From the NCBI RefSeq assembly GCF_000236905.1, contig NC_016522.1, positions 1,032,212-1,096,211 on the forward strand: a stretch of 64,000 nt of DNA, written 5' to 3'. The notes beneath the pieces are model-generated. The model did not search any database and had not been told where the DNA came from. It saw only the letters and a program-made list of their open reading frames with translations. Position numbers and translations under genes: made by a program. Positions 20,399 to 31,216 of the stretch are shown here, piece by piece. Source of the stretch: Tetrapisispora phaffii CBS 4417 (lineage: Eukaryota > Ascomycota > Saccharomycetes > Saccharomycetales > Saccharomycetaceae). Numbering within the stretch: the first letter of the stretch is position 1; every line of letters starts with the position of its first letter.

Positions 20399-23300
20399 AT
20401 GGTATTTAAATCATTTAAAAGCAAAGTCAATATAAGAAGGCTCAGTCAAAGTTATACATCGACTCCAAATGCTGCGCCTTTTTTAAATCATCATGGTGCT
20501 GCAACCGATGTGTTTTTCTTCAATTCAAATCAACATTTGAATGATAATAATCACGACAATAATGATAGTCAATCGAATAATAAAAATGATAGCAATACGT
20601 ATAATGGCAACGATAATTTGAAATATTCGAACAGAAATTCAAAAAATTCAGGTAAAAATTATAACATAAATAATTCATCAAAGTTTATTGTACCATTATT
20701 ACTTACTTCAACAGCAACAACAACAAATAATAACTCTGCCACGACAACTGCTGCAACCGCTACTCCAAGAAGAAACTCTCATTTAACTTCTCAAAATACA
20801 ACTGTTGCAGTTGCATCTCCTTCTTCAATAAAATCAACTGATTTCCCACAAAATAAGCATATGAAGTATTTGAGACAAACTAATTTAGTTGTCAAGAGAA
20901 GGCAAAAATATTTATTATCTTCAAATCTGAAAAATAACATTTTAAGATTTCATAATAATAATTATACAACAATACCAACAACAAACACTTTGATCGGGAA
21001 TAGCATAATAAATTATAACAATTTAAATGGTCAATTCTCTTTAAAAGATTATAAAAAAAATCAACATTATAAGAAAAAAGCTTTCTACTCAACGAAGACA
21101 AACTATTCAAATGATAATATATCAAATGATGAATTATTCAAAAACAATAACAACAATAACATAACCAATGATGTCGATAACAATGGGAAACATCCTTTAC
21201 AAGAAAATCATGATAATGAACAAAATATTGAAGATAATTGGCCTTGGGAGGAAAACGAATCTTACTTAAATAAAGAAACTTTCTTAGATTCACATTCACA
21301 AAAAATTAAAGAAAACTTCAATAATGAAAATTATGAAATTATTTTACCTTTATACCAATCAATTAAAAGGAACGACTGCATCCCTTCTCTGGAGACATAT
21401 TATCAAATTATATTTTCAATCATTAATAGAAAATTCGATTCAAATGATATAAATTATAAAATGTACCAAATTTTATCCATTTATGAAGATATTATTATTA
21501 AACATAAAATGAAACCAACCGAAGATATTTATAATTTAATTTTACAAAGTTTATTCACATCTTCAATAAAATTGAAAAACACCAAAAATGGTCTAGATTT
21601 TTATAGAATTGCCATCGAAATTTTTTTACAGATTCATTCAAAATATAATTTATCAAATGATTTAGTAATTAAAAATTTATTAATTGCAACTAATTGTTAT
21701 CCAAATGTTGATTCAAAATTAATGAATACAGAAAAATTAATTAATACCATTAATTCAATTCCAACTTTTTCAATCGAACAAAATTATAAATTTTATTATA
21801 ATTCCCTAATAAACTATTCAATCCTGAAAAATGATTTATATTCATTTAATAAATTATCAACTGATTATGAATTATTGATTGAAGATTTTACAACAAAAAG
21901 AAATAATAATTTAATAACCGATGATTATCAAATTTGGTCTTTAATCATCTTAGGTAATATATTAATAAAAGGCGATATAAATTATGCCACGCAAATTTTT
22001 GAAACAAAATTAAATGAAATTTCATCTTTAACAAGCAATAAAAATGAAATCTTTCAATTAGTTAAAAATTTTATTTTATCTGTTTCAATTGTTAATCCAA
22101 ATCATGGTTATGAATTATTATCAACTTTTAAATCAAATATAAGTTGGTTTCCTGATTTTGATTACTACTTTTACTTACGTTTATTGAATTATTCTCTAAA
22201 AGATTGGGATCTAACTAAAAAATATTATAATTCCCTATATGCATTACCACTTCCAGAAAAGGTGGAAAAGAGTGATATCTTCAACGATAACTACATCTTT
22301 GATAATAAAACTTTATTATCAGACGATATGGATATTAATGAAAACTGTATTCATGACTTCTTAATTGCACAAGCCTTTCAATGTAGTGATTCTGAAATGA
22401 TTCAAAATTTAATTCATGAATCAATTGTTAAGAAATTCAAATTTAATGATTTGAAAACTTATGAAGTTGTCTTTGAAATTTTCAAAGGCAATAAAAATAT
22501 TTATTCAGATGATTTCATCAAAAGTTTTATTGAACTTCATGGTGACTTAATTAAAGAGGAATACTTTAAAGAAAGAAATCTTATTTCAAATGATATGGAA
22601 CATGAAGAAATGTTCCATACTCACAATTTAACAATATTAGATTCATTCGTTAATTTAATTTTACAGAAAAAAATTTATGGCGAAACAAATGAGACTTCAA
22701 TCTTTACTTCAAAGTTTTTCAAAAGTTATTGCAACTTGTCAAATATCTTTAATGTTTACACATTAACTAACTTGAAAATTTGCATAAACCATATAAATAA
22801 AGATCTTCTAACAAACTCATATGACTATAGTTCAATCTTGGATTTTTATTCAAAGATGATCTTAAAGATAAACAGGGTCGATTTATTGTTAAACATTCAT
22901 GGTAATTTAAATGAAGGCAATGGCATTGAAAATAATAAAAATTCAAATGATATTTTAAAAATAAACTTTGATCCACTTTTATTAAATAGCTTCAATGAAT
23001 TCAAAGTACAAGTTCATGATGAATTTAAAGAATTTATGAATAAATATAAGGATTTGCATTTTGAACCATCACTTTTGTCAAGCTCTGTTTCACAAGCTAT
23101 TAAATTATTTGATTTCTCAACTGATATTGATCATTATTTTACTGGAAATTTAGGTGACTGGGATAAAAGTTATCCTATATCATTGGGTCCTGTGATTAGA
23201 AAATCCGAACACACAGGTATTAGAGAATTCAACCAGTTATACAAAAATGGCTATAAATTCGATTTTGAAACTTATAGAGCATTGTTTTCTTCAAAAAATT

Positions 23301-24586
23301 TATCAACTTTCCTAACTAAGGATATGGTCATCAATGCTGTCAAAACTTGTATGGCTGAACATCAAGTTTTAGAATTAAAAAATCTAATCAAATTAATGGT
23401 TCATAATTTAAATTTAGACTCAATTCGTAGTTTAATTTTAAAAGATAAAGATATTTTAAGTGATAATCTTATTAACAATTTAAATAACACATCATTAATG
23501 AAGCTAATAAAAAGTCACACGGAGCAGCAAGATTACCTCAACAACAATAATACCTCCATGGAAGAGTTCAATAATTTTTTAACTGATATTAAATTTCCTC
23601 ATAATTTTGCTACAATTAAAGCTCAAACAACTTTTTTCGAGTCCATATCGATGATTTACATGACACTCTATAAACAACATCAATTTGATAAGATAATAGA
23701 ATTTAATAAAGTTTCACCCGTTCAAAATCTTTATTTGCTGTTATTTTCTTATTTAAAAACAAATGATTTATCATCTTTCAAAGAAAATTATAGACTATAC
23801 AAATCAAAACTGTCTGAAGAAGATTCTGTCATGCTATTGGCTACATACTACAATTCACTTTCCAAAACTGATGAAGCTATTGAAACAATCCAAAATTTTG
23901 TGCAAAAAAATAATTTGGAGACAATCCCTTCCAAATTGAATGATATTTACAGCAATGCTTTATTTAATTTGAAATTTATTAATCCAAGTAAAGCTGCAAA
24001 GTTGATTCAATCAGTTAAAATCACCAATGAATACCAGCTAAGTAATATACTATCGTATTATTCTAATGATTTTCCGAGTATGATGTTACATTTTGAAAAT
24101 TTCAGATCGAAACATTTTAATATTTCCAAACAGAACGTTTTGGAAATCATTTTGCAAAGTTATTGTTCGATACTTTCAAAGTCAACTAAATTGAGTAAAA
24201 ATTCAAAGGATCTAAACCATTTTGATTTGTACATTGAAAATTATTTCAAGTTTAAATGCTATCTAATGGATTCTCATTTAACAACAAATGAGATTAATAA
24301 GATAATTGACATTTGGTATCATGTCAAACCGTCGGCCCTGTCTTCATTAGTTAACAATATTATGGAATCCATACATTTGGACCCAGAAAGAAATACCCTT
24401 TACATTCTAAATGATTTTTCATTCACTTTCAGACCAACAGAGTTGCGTTCTTTAATCAATCAAATCAAGATGTATTATGTAAAGGAACAGAAAAATGGTG
24501 AACAAAAATTACCTCTTCTTACCAAAATTGATAATTCATTGAATTTCATCAATGATACCTATAAGCTAGAAGGAATCGTAATCTAA
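20399..24586 (+). CDS. RPM2: Rpm2-like large mitochondrial RNase P-associated protein
   Basis: A 1395-residue protein. It begins MVFKSF with a basic, Ser-rich, mitochondrial-type N-terminus and continues with about 250 residues of Asn-, Ser- and Thr-rich low complexity. The rest is a helical, repeat-like body starting near the NWPWEENESYL block. The start resembles Rpm2 of S. cerevisiae (1202 residues), the protein needed for mitochondrial RNase P activity and also for nuclear and P-body functions. The order with RSC9 and PRE8, all from chromosome XIII left, supports this (RPM2 is YML091C). The extra length is mostly Asn-rich. I base the call on overall layout and location rather than a diagnostic motif; another large mitochondrial RNA-processing protein is the alternative. 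Confidence 0.6.
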   Translation: MVFKSFKSKVNIRRLSQSYTSTPNAAPFLNHHGAATDVFFFNSNQHLNDNNHDNNDSQSNNKNDSNTYNGNDNLKYSNRNSKNSGKNYNINNSSKFIVPLLLTSTATTTNNNSATTTAATATPRRNSHLTSQNTTVAVASPSSIKSTDFPQNKHMKYLRQTNLVVKRRQKYLLSSNLKNNILRFHNNNYTTIPTTNTLIGNSIINYNNLNGQFSLKDYKKNQHYKKKAFYSTKTNYSNDNISNDELFKNNNNNNITNDVDNNGKHPLQENHDNEQNIEDNWPWEENESYLNKETFLDSHSQKIKENFNNENYEIILPLYQSIKRNDCIPSLETYYQIIFSIINRKFDSNDINYKMYQILSIYEDIIIKHKMKPTEDIYNLILQSLFTSSIKLKNTKNGLDFYRIAIEIFLQIHSKYNLSNDLVIKNLLIATNCYPNVDSKLMNTEKLINTINSIPTFSIEQNYKFYYNSLINYSILKNDLYSFNKLSTDYELLIEDFTTKRNNNLITDDYQIWSLIILGNILIKGDINYATQIFETKLNEISSLTSNKNEIFQLVKNFILSVSIVNPNHGYELLSTFKSNISWFPDFDYYFYLRLLNYSLKDWDLTKKYYNSLYALPLPEKVEKSDIFNDNYIFDNKTLLSDDMDINENCIHDFLIAQAFQCSDSEMIQNLIHESIVKKFKFNDLKTYEVVFEIFKGNKNIYSDDFIKSFIELHGDLIKEEYFKERNLISNDMEHEEMFHTHNLTILDSFVNLILQKKIYGETNETSIFTSKFFKSYCNLSNIFNVYTLTNLKICINHINKDLLTNSYDYSSILDFYSKMILKINRVDLLLNIHGNLNEGNGIENNKNSNDILKINFDPLLLNSFNEFKVQVHDEFKEFMNKYKDLHFEPSLLSSSVSQAIKLFDFSTDIDHYFTGNLGDWDKSYPISLGPVIRKSEHTGIREFNQLYKNGYKFDFETYRALFSSKNLSTFLTKDMVINAVKTCMAEHQVLELKNLIKLMVHNLNLDSIRSLILKDKDILSDNLINNLNNTSLMKLIKSHTEQQDYLNNNNTSMEEFNNFLTDIKFPHNFATIKAQTTFFESISMIYMTLYKQHQFDKIIEFNKVSPVQNLYLLLFSYLKTNDLSSFKENYRLYKSKLSEEDSVMLLATYYNSLSKTDEAIETIQNFVQKNNLETIPSKLNDIYSNALFNLKFINPSKAAKLIQSVKITNEYQLSNILSYYSNDFPSMMLHFENFRSKHFNISKQNVLEIILQSYCSILSKSTKLSKNSKDLNHFDLYIENYFKFKCYLMDSHLTTNEINKIIDIWYHVKPSALSSLVNNIMESIHLDPERNTLYILNDFSFTFRPTELRSLINQIKMYYVKEQKNGEQKLPLLTKIDNSLNFINDTYKLEGIVI

Positions 24587-24831
24587 CTTACATTCATTCA
24601 AGACTTTCATTACGTCCCTACGTATTGCATATTCAATATCGAACTCAACATTAAAAATGGAACATAATTATATATATTCCTTTTGTTTATTCAAACTACT
24701 TATTTATTTATTCTTAATAACTTAATGATCACGAACATTTCATATTCAAAAGAAAAAAACAAATTCTATTTTATATTATCATTCTTTCTAAATTTCTACT
24801 ATTACACATTTTATTTAGTTAGCCAGATCAA

Positions 24832-26622
24832 TCATAATAACTTCGTATTTTCCATATATTCTGACAGAGCTGTAGTTAAAGGAGGAACGTTAACTAATTT
24901 ATGTATAATCAATGGTTTAATGCTTTGACAAAATTGTAAACCATGTCCCTTTGTGTCGTTAGATAACAAGCAAAGGAATGTTGCGGTAGCATTAGATATA
25001 TCAGATAATTTTTGTGGGAATACGAGTTCCGGTAAGACGTTTTGCTCTACAGGTTTTATTGTGTCATCTTCTTCAGTTATATTATTATTGACAGATTTCT
25101 TAATATCAGAAGATGAATTTGTAATTCTTTTAGCATGTTCTTCCTCGGCTTCCCTTAAGCTCAAAGAAGTGAAACGAGGTTGTATACCTTTAATTACAAA
25201 TCTTTTTTTACTAGTGGCAGGGTCTGTTATCACCATTGCAGATGCATTACTGAAAGCATTAGAAACATTTTTGATAAATTCAACAGCTGGTAGTAGCTTT
25301 TTACCAGTCTTTTCACGTACAGCCAGTGAAAATTTTGCTTCATATGTTCTCCACAAGGTAATTTGAGTTACTTCTGCTTCATTAATTGGTTCAAAACAAC
25401 ATCTTAACCACATAATAGACCTTAATGGTTCTTGGATCGCAATCAATTCGTTGAATAATTTGTCATCGATAGGTGGAGCATCTTTTGGTGGTGCTGGCTT
25501 TAAACGTTTGATTAATCTAATTTCATGATTATCAATTTGTTCATAATTTGGGAGTGGTATATTACTAGTTAATAATTTTGGTAATATGGCTGATAATTGA
25601 GTCATTCTGATAGGATCATTTATTAGTTTACTTATTCTTTCGTTTCCTGGTAAAATATACTGATATAAGAAATCCAACGAAGCTGTAACCAATTCGATAT
25701 CACAATCAATTAATAAAAATGAGACAATTGCAGACAAGCTCTTTTCATCTAAATTCTCAGCGGCACTTAATTCATCCGATTTTGACCTAACAAGTAATCG
25801 AGACAGGGATCTAAGGATAGAGATAACCAAGTATCTATCTTTCGTGTAATTTAACAATGTGATCAATGATTTAAAAAATGGATCATCCAGTTTAGCTGGA
25901 GCCATGTAGGAGGAAACTGCTTCCATTATATCTAAAACGTAATGAATCAACTCATTAGCGAATGATACGTTTGAATGGTAAATCTGTTTTTCTGTATCTT
26001 TGTTTATAAATAAAGTTTCATATTTTGTTAAAATAAACAATATGAATTCCTTGATGGAACTATCTTTAACTAAAACTTGAACTGAGTCTGTATCTTGAGC
26101 TAAGTTTCTTAAAATCAACAATGAGTTCAAACCAAACTGCAAAACTGTCAATGGATCAGCATTACTTACCTCATCCTTGGCATTGATTGTTATCGGCTTA
26201 TCAAAGTTATCCACAATTGGTACCATTGATTGGATAAATGCTTTAAATATTGGTAATAGATCTGGCATGTCCTTTAAACTAATTAAATACGGAGCTTTGT
26301 TACTATAGGCCAGATATTTTTTCAACCCCCATTTGATCTCTTCTGGAAGATTGCTTTGCACCGACATCTTCATTCTACTTAATCCATCAACACCTTTTGA
26401 AGTTTCTTTTGGTAAGTTTTGGAAAATATTCAACTTAGCTAGTGTAGAAGCAACAGAGCTAGTCGAGGTAGCAGTGAAACCAGAAAAATCAACTAACCCA
26501 CTGGACTCGTTTCTAGAGACTCTGATAGGAGTAGCAGCCATGTTTGAAAACATATTTCCATTCGTGACCTCTGTGTTTTCACCCATAACCTGGGTGTTAA
26601 CCATAGGCTGAAAATTATCCAT
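24832..26622 (-). CDS. RSC9: RSC chromatin-remodelling subunit Rsc9
   Basis: A 596-residue protein matching Rsc9 (581 in S. cerevisiae). The N-terminal half is helical (armadillo-like). [14 protein letters not shown] near residue 410 starts the RFX-like DNA-binding region that defines Rsc9, followed by [25 protein letters not shown]. Rsc9 is an essential subunit of the RSC remodeller and affects stress- and TOR-responsive genes. It is divergent from MSC1, the same pair as YML127W-YML128C. Confidence 0.88.
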   Translation of the reverse strand: MDNFQPMVNTQVMGENTEVTNGNMFSNMAATPIRVSRNESSGLVDFSGFTATSTSSVASTLAKLNIFQNLPKETSKGVDGLSRMKMSVQSNLPEEIKWGLKKYLAYSNKAPYLISLKDMPDLLPIFKAFIQSMVPIVDNFDKPITINAKDEVSNADPLTVLQFGLNSLLILRNLAQDTDSVQVLVKDSSIKEFILFILTKYETLFINKDTEKQIYHSNVSFANELIHYVLDIMEAVSSYMAPAKLDDPFFKSLITLLNYTKDRYLVISILRSLSRLLVRSKSDELSAAENLDEKSLSAIVSFLLIDCDIELVTASLDFLYQYILPGNERISKLINDPIRMTQLSAILPKLLTSNIPLPNYEQIDNHEIRLIKRLKPAPPKDAPPIDDKLFNELIAIQEPLRSIMWLRCCFEPINEAEVTQITLWRTYEAKFSLAVREKTGKKLLPAVEFIKNVSNAFSNASAMVITDPATSKKRFVIKGIQPRFTSLSLREAEEEHAKRITNSSSDIKKSVNNNITEEDDTIKPVEQNVLPELVFPQKLSDISNATATFLCLLSNDTKGHGLQFCQSIKPLIIHKLVNVPPLTTALSEYMENTKLL

Positions 26623-27752
26623 GTTGTATCAATATAGTAGTGTCACTAGCCTCGTCTTTCGCACCTTTATATTCCCACTTATTAAACTGCCTTGCGCACG
26701 ATTATAACAATAACACAGGTATCCTACAAGTTAAGTATCACAAAGTTCAACAAGGGAGCCAAACCTTTCATAAATACTCAACAAGGTCGCAATCCCATCA
26801 AATCAAAATTTATCACTTATCTTGTTTATTGCTGTATTGTATTGTACCTCTTGTTAATTAATGGTGGATGTGATGGGTAGATTTTTGAAAAATTGACAAA
26901 ACGAGTTTCGAGACTATCACGTGATCGGATATTAGTTGTCACGTGCAGAGGGGCTGCTCTCAGTTTTAGAAGTCATCGCGATCGTCAAGACAAGGTTGGT
27001 TCAACGTCACCAAAGACTTGAATGTGAATATAAACGAACATTAGATGGCATGATTGTGAATCCCACCCTCAAGAATCAAGGGGTTCACAATGGGCTACCT
27101 GACGTAGTCAAGTCATTAAGTGGCTTGTTTTTAGAAGTCTCTTATACTTGTGCGAGGTAGAAAAGAAGATATCGAAACTAACCTTTTTATGATGGTGCTA
27201 CTTGCAACAGTGTGGGAAAAGGTGATATAACGTACTTCACGAAGGGTGTATGTAAGTCACAAGCAAACATCTGATTCTCTTGGCTTGAAATCCAGACTGA
27301 AAAAATATCTTGTTAATCGAGTTCTGCCCTCTTTTAGCCACTCCATTGTAATTAAAACCGTCTCTCTTCTACTTTATAATTTAATAGTTCTTATTTGCAC
27401 ACAACGTCATCGCAGTGTTGAGGTTTCATGACGGATTCGTGACTGTGGTTAACGGCCATGAACCCCTCCCCCCACAGGGGAAGCTTGTCCCCTTTCCTTT
27501 ATTAGACATTGATGGTGATGTTTAAGTTGTAGATACCTCAAAAAGGATTTTCTGTTTCCACCATCCAAGGGAATACACAGGGGATAATGACTATATAAAA
27601 GACATGATGGAATGCATCGAAAATAAAAAATATAAAGATGGAATTAATGGTTTACTTTACTTGTTCTTATTTCATGTTGTGGTGTATTTTATTTGTTACC
27701 ACTAGAGGTGTAACGTAATTGTACAGTCTTTTTGAACTTATTGCTTATCAAA
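26623..27752. promoter_or_regulatory. Divergent RSC9/MSC1 promoter with E-boxes and stress elements
   Basis: 1.1 kb. Two CACGTG boxes (26918-26923 and 26940-26945) lie 22 bp apart on the RSC9 side. On the MSC1 side a cluster of STREs is followed by a TATA box (listed separately). Short ORFs in between have no recognisable content. Confidence 0.55.
27463..27600 (+). promoter_or_regulatory. STRE cluster and TATA box of MSC1
   Basis: CCCCT at 27463-27467, AGGGG at 27476-27480, CCCCT at 27489-27493 and AGGGG at 27579-27583 are four Msn2/Msn4 stress response elements within 120 bp. TATATAAAA (27592-27600) lies 150 bp before the MSC1 start. MSC1 is stress-induced in S. cerevisiae, which this architecture predicts here too. 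Confidence 0.6.
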
Positions 27753-29243
27753 ATGAGACTAGTTTTTGTATTAACCCTGTTTGCACTCTGTGAAAAGAGT
27801 GCTCTAGCTTTTGGGAATTCCCAACAATCTGCTTTCAACGTCGAGAAATGGACCCATGAAGACATCCTGGAATATCTAAAAGATGAAGCTGACGAGCTGA
27901 AGGACCTCAGCTCACAAACGTACGAGTACCTAAAGGATCACTTAGCACATAAATTAAGTTTTGGACACGAACAACGTACCGCTACTGATGTGGCCAGTGA
28001 TACGTATCATGGGTACAAGGGCAGAGTCTGTGAATGGTTGGTTGATACTTGGACTACTAATGCAATCCACAAACTGTTAGATTCTGCTGGCATCGACTTC
28101 GACCCAAATGTATCCAGAGATGAGTTAATCAAAATCTTTAGAGATAACTTCGATGTTGCATGCAAAAAACTTAATGCGTCTGGGTATTATCCATCCACCA
28201 AGTTTTATTCTGAATGGACTCTGCAAGAACTCCAGGACTGGTTGGAGAGGTTCGGCATTGAGTATTCTAATGACATAAAAAATAAAAGAGATGACTTAGT
28301 TGCTTTAGTGAAGAAGAACGCTTATCAGGCATCTGAATACGCTGAAGAGAAGAGAATGGACCTCATGAAGAAGCTTAACGAGAATGCTGGTGATGAGTTG
28401 TTCGATAAAAAGACAGGCAAATTGAACAAAGACGTTTTCGAACATTGGTCCAACGTAGATTTACAAAACTGGTTAGAAGATCACGGCATTAGCTACGATA
28501 AGGCCAAAGTCAAAGGCAAAAAAAATCACAAGTATTTGATCAAGATTGCAGAGGACAATATCAATTTGTTACAGGATGATGTTGACTGGTATTTCCAAAA
28601 ATTACACCAGACTGCCTCTCCAATCCTCTACAAGCCAGCTAATTATATGTCACAACTGTATGATGTCGCAGCTGGAAACACGGGTATGAGAAAGTTTACA
28701 CCAACGTGGCTTCAATATTTCTATGACAAGCTCAAATACAACTGGCATTGTCATTTCTCTGATGTTGATAAACTCAACACGGACAGTTGGTCTAAAGAGA
28801 GATTACAAGAGTTCCTCGATGTAAGGGGCGTCAAGTACCATACCCTCACGACAAAGCGAAGCCTAAGGAAACTAGTTCAAAAAAACAAAGATAAACCAAT
28901 TATCAAGAATGAAGAAAACGTTGCAAAGCTATTCAACAAACTGGGGTTATCAAACGTACATGATTGGCTGACGGAAACTACTCTCAAGGAAAAAAGCGAC
29001 AAGTTGAGCAAGGATTCCCAAACTTGGAAAAACTCCATCATTGAAAAATGGTACCAGACTCTGGACACCTGGACGGTGGATGAACTCAGTGACTACCTGA
29101 ATTCATTCGGAATCGTGTCGAATCCAACCGCAACAAAAAACGAACTCATAGAGATGATTAAATCTAACACGAAATCATTTTTCGGATTCCCAGAGCCACA
29201 ACCATTCTACAAGAGATGGTACAATGGTCTATTCTACCGTTAA
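27753..29243 (+). CDS. MSC1: Msc1/Ish1-type stress protein with repeated helix-hairpin domains
   Basis: 496 residues from the ATG at 27753; an upstream in-frame TTG is not used. Residues 1-19 form a signal peptide. About six Ish1-type repeats follow, each with a W..(D/E)L..WL...GI pattern, for example WTLQELQDWLERFGI, WSNVDLQNWLEDHGI and WTVDELSDYLNSFGI. S. cerevisiae Msc1 (513 residues) affects meiotic recombination partner choice and is found at the endoplasmic reticulum and nuclear envelope; Ish1 of fission yeast is a stress-induced nuclear-envelope protein. Neighbours RSC9 and COX14 are as in S. cerevisiae. Confidence 0.9.
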   Translation: MRLVFVLTLFALCEKSALAFGNSQQSAFNVEKWTHEDILEYLKDEADELKDLSSQTYEYLKDHLAHKLSFGHEQRTATDVASDTYHGYKGRVCEWLVDTWTTNAIHKLLDSAGIDFDPNVSRDELIKIFRDNFDVACKKLNASGYYPSTKFYSEWTLQELQDWLERFGIEYSNDIKNKRDDLVALVKKNAYQASEYAEEKRMDLMKKLNENAGDELFDKKTGKLNKDVFEHWSNVDLQNWLEDHGISYDKAKVKGKKNHKYLIKIAEDNINLLQDDVDWYFQKLHQTASPILYKPANYMSQLYDVAAGNTGMRKFTPTWLQYFYDKLKYNWHCHFSDVDKLNTDSWSKERLQEFLDVRGVKYHTLTTKRSLRKLVQKNKDKPIIKNEENVAKLFNKLGLSNVHDWLTETTLKEKSDKLSKDSQTWKNSIIEKWYQTLDTWTVDELSDYLNSFGIVSNPTATKNELIEMIKSNTKSFFGFPEPQPFYKRWYNGLFYR

Positions 29244-29760
29244 TATACCCACTTCTCGGCCACACCATTAAATGGACACCAGTTCGTATGGTATATAACT
29301 GTCCCACTTTAGTAGGATGAACATTATTAGTTTCACTTTTTCTGTTAAGAGATAAATACTATCTACTATTAAATAATAACTATCTATGAATAAATAGAAA
29401 ACATAAACAAAGTAAAGAAAAAACCCACTAGGCTACACTCGTTAGTTCATTCTGATTTGTGACGCCAACCGGTTGCGACACCCTTCTGTCATCATCCTTT
29501 GATTTGGGGAACGACTAACCATTACCCGGTTACTGTCAGCATTTGGCGGCATCAAAAAAAACATACTAAAAGCACTTGCTCTGGTTGATATATATACCTT
29601 TAAAAAGACAGTCAAGTTCATTTAAGGAATATCTTTAGATGTGGGTGTTACAAATCTAGTTGCATAGGTAAAACAGTGAATAATCTATTGAATATTGACA
29701 CTGCCGATTGGTTTAAGTCATTTTAATTACTCACAGACACATATATAACTCCTATACATT
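29244..29760. other. MSC1-COX14 intergenic region
   Basis: About 520 bp. TTACCCGG at 29522-29529 matches the Reb1 core, 230 bp before COX14. A TATATATA stretch lies near 29,590. No gene is seen. Confidence 0.45.
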
Positions 29761-29970
29761 ATGGCAAAATACGCTTGGTACACTAGAGCTAGTGATACGA
29801 TTCATCGTTTAACTGTGCTGGGTCTTGTTGGTGGTTCCGTTTATATGGTTGGTGGGTTAGGTTATACAATGTATATAAATGGTAAAAACTATGAAAAGCA
29901 AGTAACAGCCACAAAACTGGATCAAAATGAGGCCAGAGAACTTGAAGGTTCGGTAACGTCTGCTGAATAG
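29761..29970 (+). CDS. COX14: Cytochrome c oxidase assembly factor Cox14
   Basis: A 69-residue inner-membrane protein, the same size as S. cerevisiae Cox14 (70). The [16 protein letters not shown] start and one span (about 19-39, [20 protein letters not shown]) are typical. Cox14 binds newly made Cox1 together with Mss51 and Coa3 and couples Cox1 synthesis to oxidase assembly. The next S. cerevisiae gene, ERO1, is absent; an Rtf2-domain gene follows instead. Confidence 0.93.
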   Translation: MAKYAWYTRASDTIHRLTVLGLVGGSVYMVGGLGYTMYINGKNYEKQVTATKLDQNEARELEGSVTSAE

Positions 29971-30243
29971 ATAGTTATTCCATTGAATCTACTCGACTGT
30001 TCAACCAAATTTCTCATTATGCAAAAAATTGGTCCCTCAAATATCCCTACATTTTATTCTCTGTACATACAAACCATTAACATTCTAATCATTTTAGAGG
30101 AACCTGCTTTTAATTATATATTGACTTTATATTATGTTGATCTATATACACAATTATTTATCTGTCTGTAAGCTAATACATGGTTTCTCAACAATTTCAT
30201 CGTAGTTTATGTTTCTTAGTATCTGTTGTGAGGGTCTCTATAT

Positions 30244-30915
30244 TTAACTTCCTTTTTTGGGGTCTGCCAGTTTACGAGCCTTACCGTTATGATATATATT
30301 CTGTTTCTTCAATGTTGTCATTCTGTCCTCCAAGACTTTCAACATCTGTGGATCTTCTGAGTTTATCGGTATTATATCAGTGGATTTATAAACATTTAAA
30401 CAACTAGGACATTTTCTTTCCGATTTTTTCATTAGACCTAATGCGTTTCTCTGCATAACATCACCACATGGGCTGATATAAACAAAGTTTTTTTGTGCAT
30501 TAGTTGCATTAGAGTTTGGGTTTAGAGTTCCAATAAACACATCATCTCCAAAATCACATTTTATGACACGACGGTTTTCATTCTCATCCGATACTGTCTC
30601 AGTAAGACCATTTAATTGAACGATATCATTGAGTCTCTTGATATGTTTGAATTTATCGATCTGCTGGGCACTATAAGCCTTCTGCTTGTCTTTCTCCAAT
30701 AACCATTCAAGAATAGATGTCTTATTATAAAGGTTCCCTCGATAATCACTCACCAGAGGTAACGTCAAAAATTCATTACTTTTCAAAGCACAATAATTCC
30801 ATCTCGATTGTTTAATATATTCCTTAGTATCATCATCTTTTGGTACATCTTTATCTTTCTGAATTTGTAACTTCAAATTATAATTCTTGTTTACAGACCC
30901 ACCGTCTGCGCCCAT
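30244..30915 (-). CDS. RTF2: Rtf2-domain (C2HC2 RING-like) protein
   Basis: A 223-residue protein opening with MGADGGSV, the hallmark start of Rtf2 proteins (MGxDGG). RWNYCALKSNEF followed by LYNKTSILEWLL (62-73) is the second conserved block. The RING-like part has C150 in YISPCGD and the CPSC pair (169-172). In fission yeast and humans Rtf2 acts at replication barriers, and in plants and fission yeast it affects pre-mRNA splicing. S. cerevisiae is understood to lack a clear homologue. The gene is divergent from a U2AF35-like gene, 301 bp apart, so the two may share a promoter. Compared with the human protein the C-terminus is short. Confidence 0.88.
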   Translation of the reverse strand: MGADGGSVNKNYNLKLQIQKDKDVPKDDDTKEYIKQSRWNYCALKSNEFLTLPLVSDYRGNLYNKTSILEWLLEKDKQKAYSAQQIDKFKHIKRLNDIVQLNGLTETVSDENENRRVIKCDFGDDVFIGTLNPNSNATNAQKNFVYISPCGDVMQRNALGLMKKSERKCPSCLNVYKSTDIIPINSEDPQMLKVLEDRMTTLKKQNIYHNGKARKLADPKKGS

Positions 30916-31216
30916 GGTAATTCAATAACACTCTTTATCCAATTTTAGAACCTATGCTACAGAGAATATTCACGTTTAGAAAGGCCTTCTTATATAGGTC
31001 TCATCTCAAATATGTTTCATTATTACGATGACTTTTTCAGTATATTTACGTGAACCTGAAAAATAAAATAACTGAGAAACTAAGTTAAGAAGTATTTTAT
31101 AAAATAAAGTTATGATAAGAATATGATTCAGGCCATAAGGATAACCAGTATCGTACAAGAAGGTTGGTTTAGATACGGAGAAAACAGAGAAGATAATTTT
31201 ATAGAGTCAAGGAATT
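30916..31216. promoter_or_regulatory. Bidirectional promoter between RTF2 and the U2AF35-like gene
   Basis: 301 bp between two start codons on opposite strands. AT-rich with no long motif; a shared control region is inferred from the spacing alone. Confidence 0.4.
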
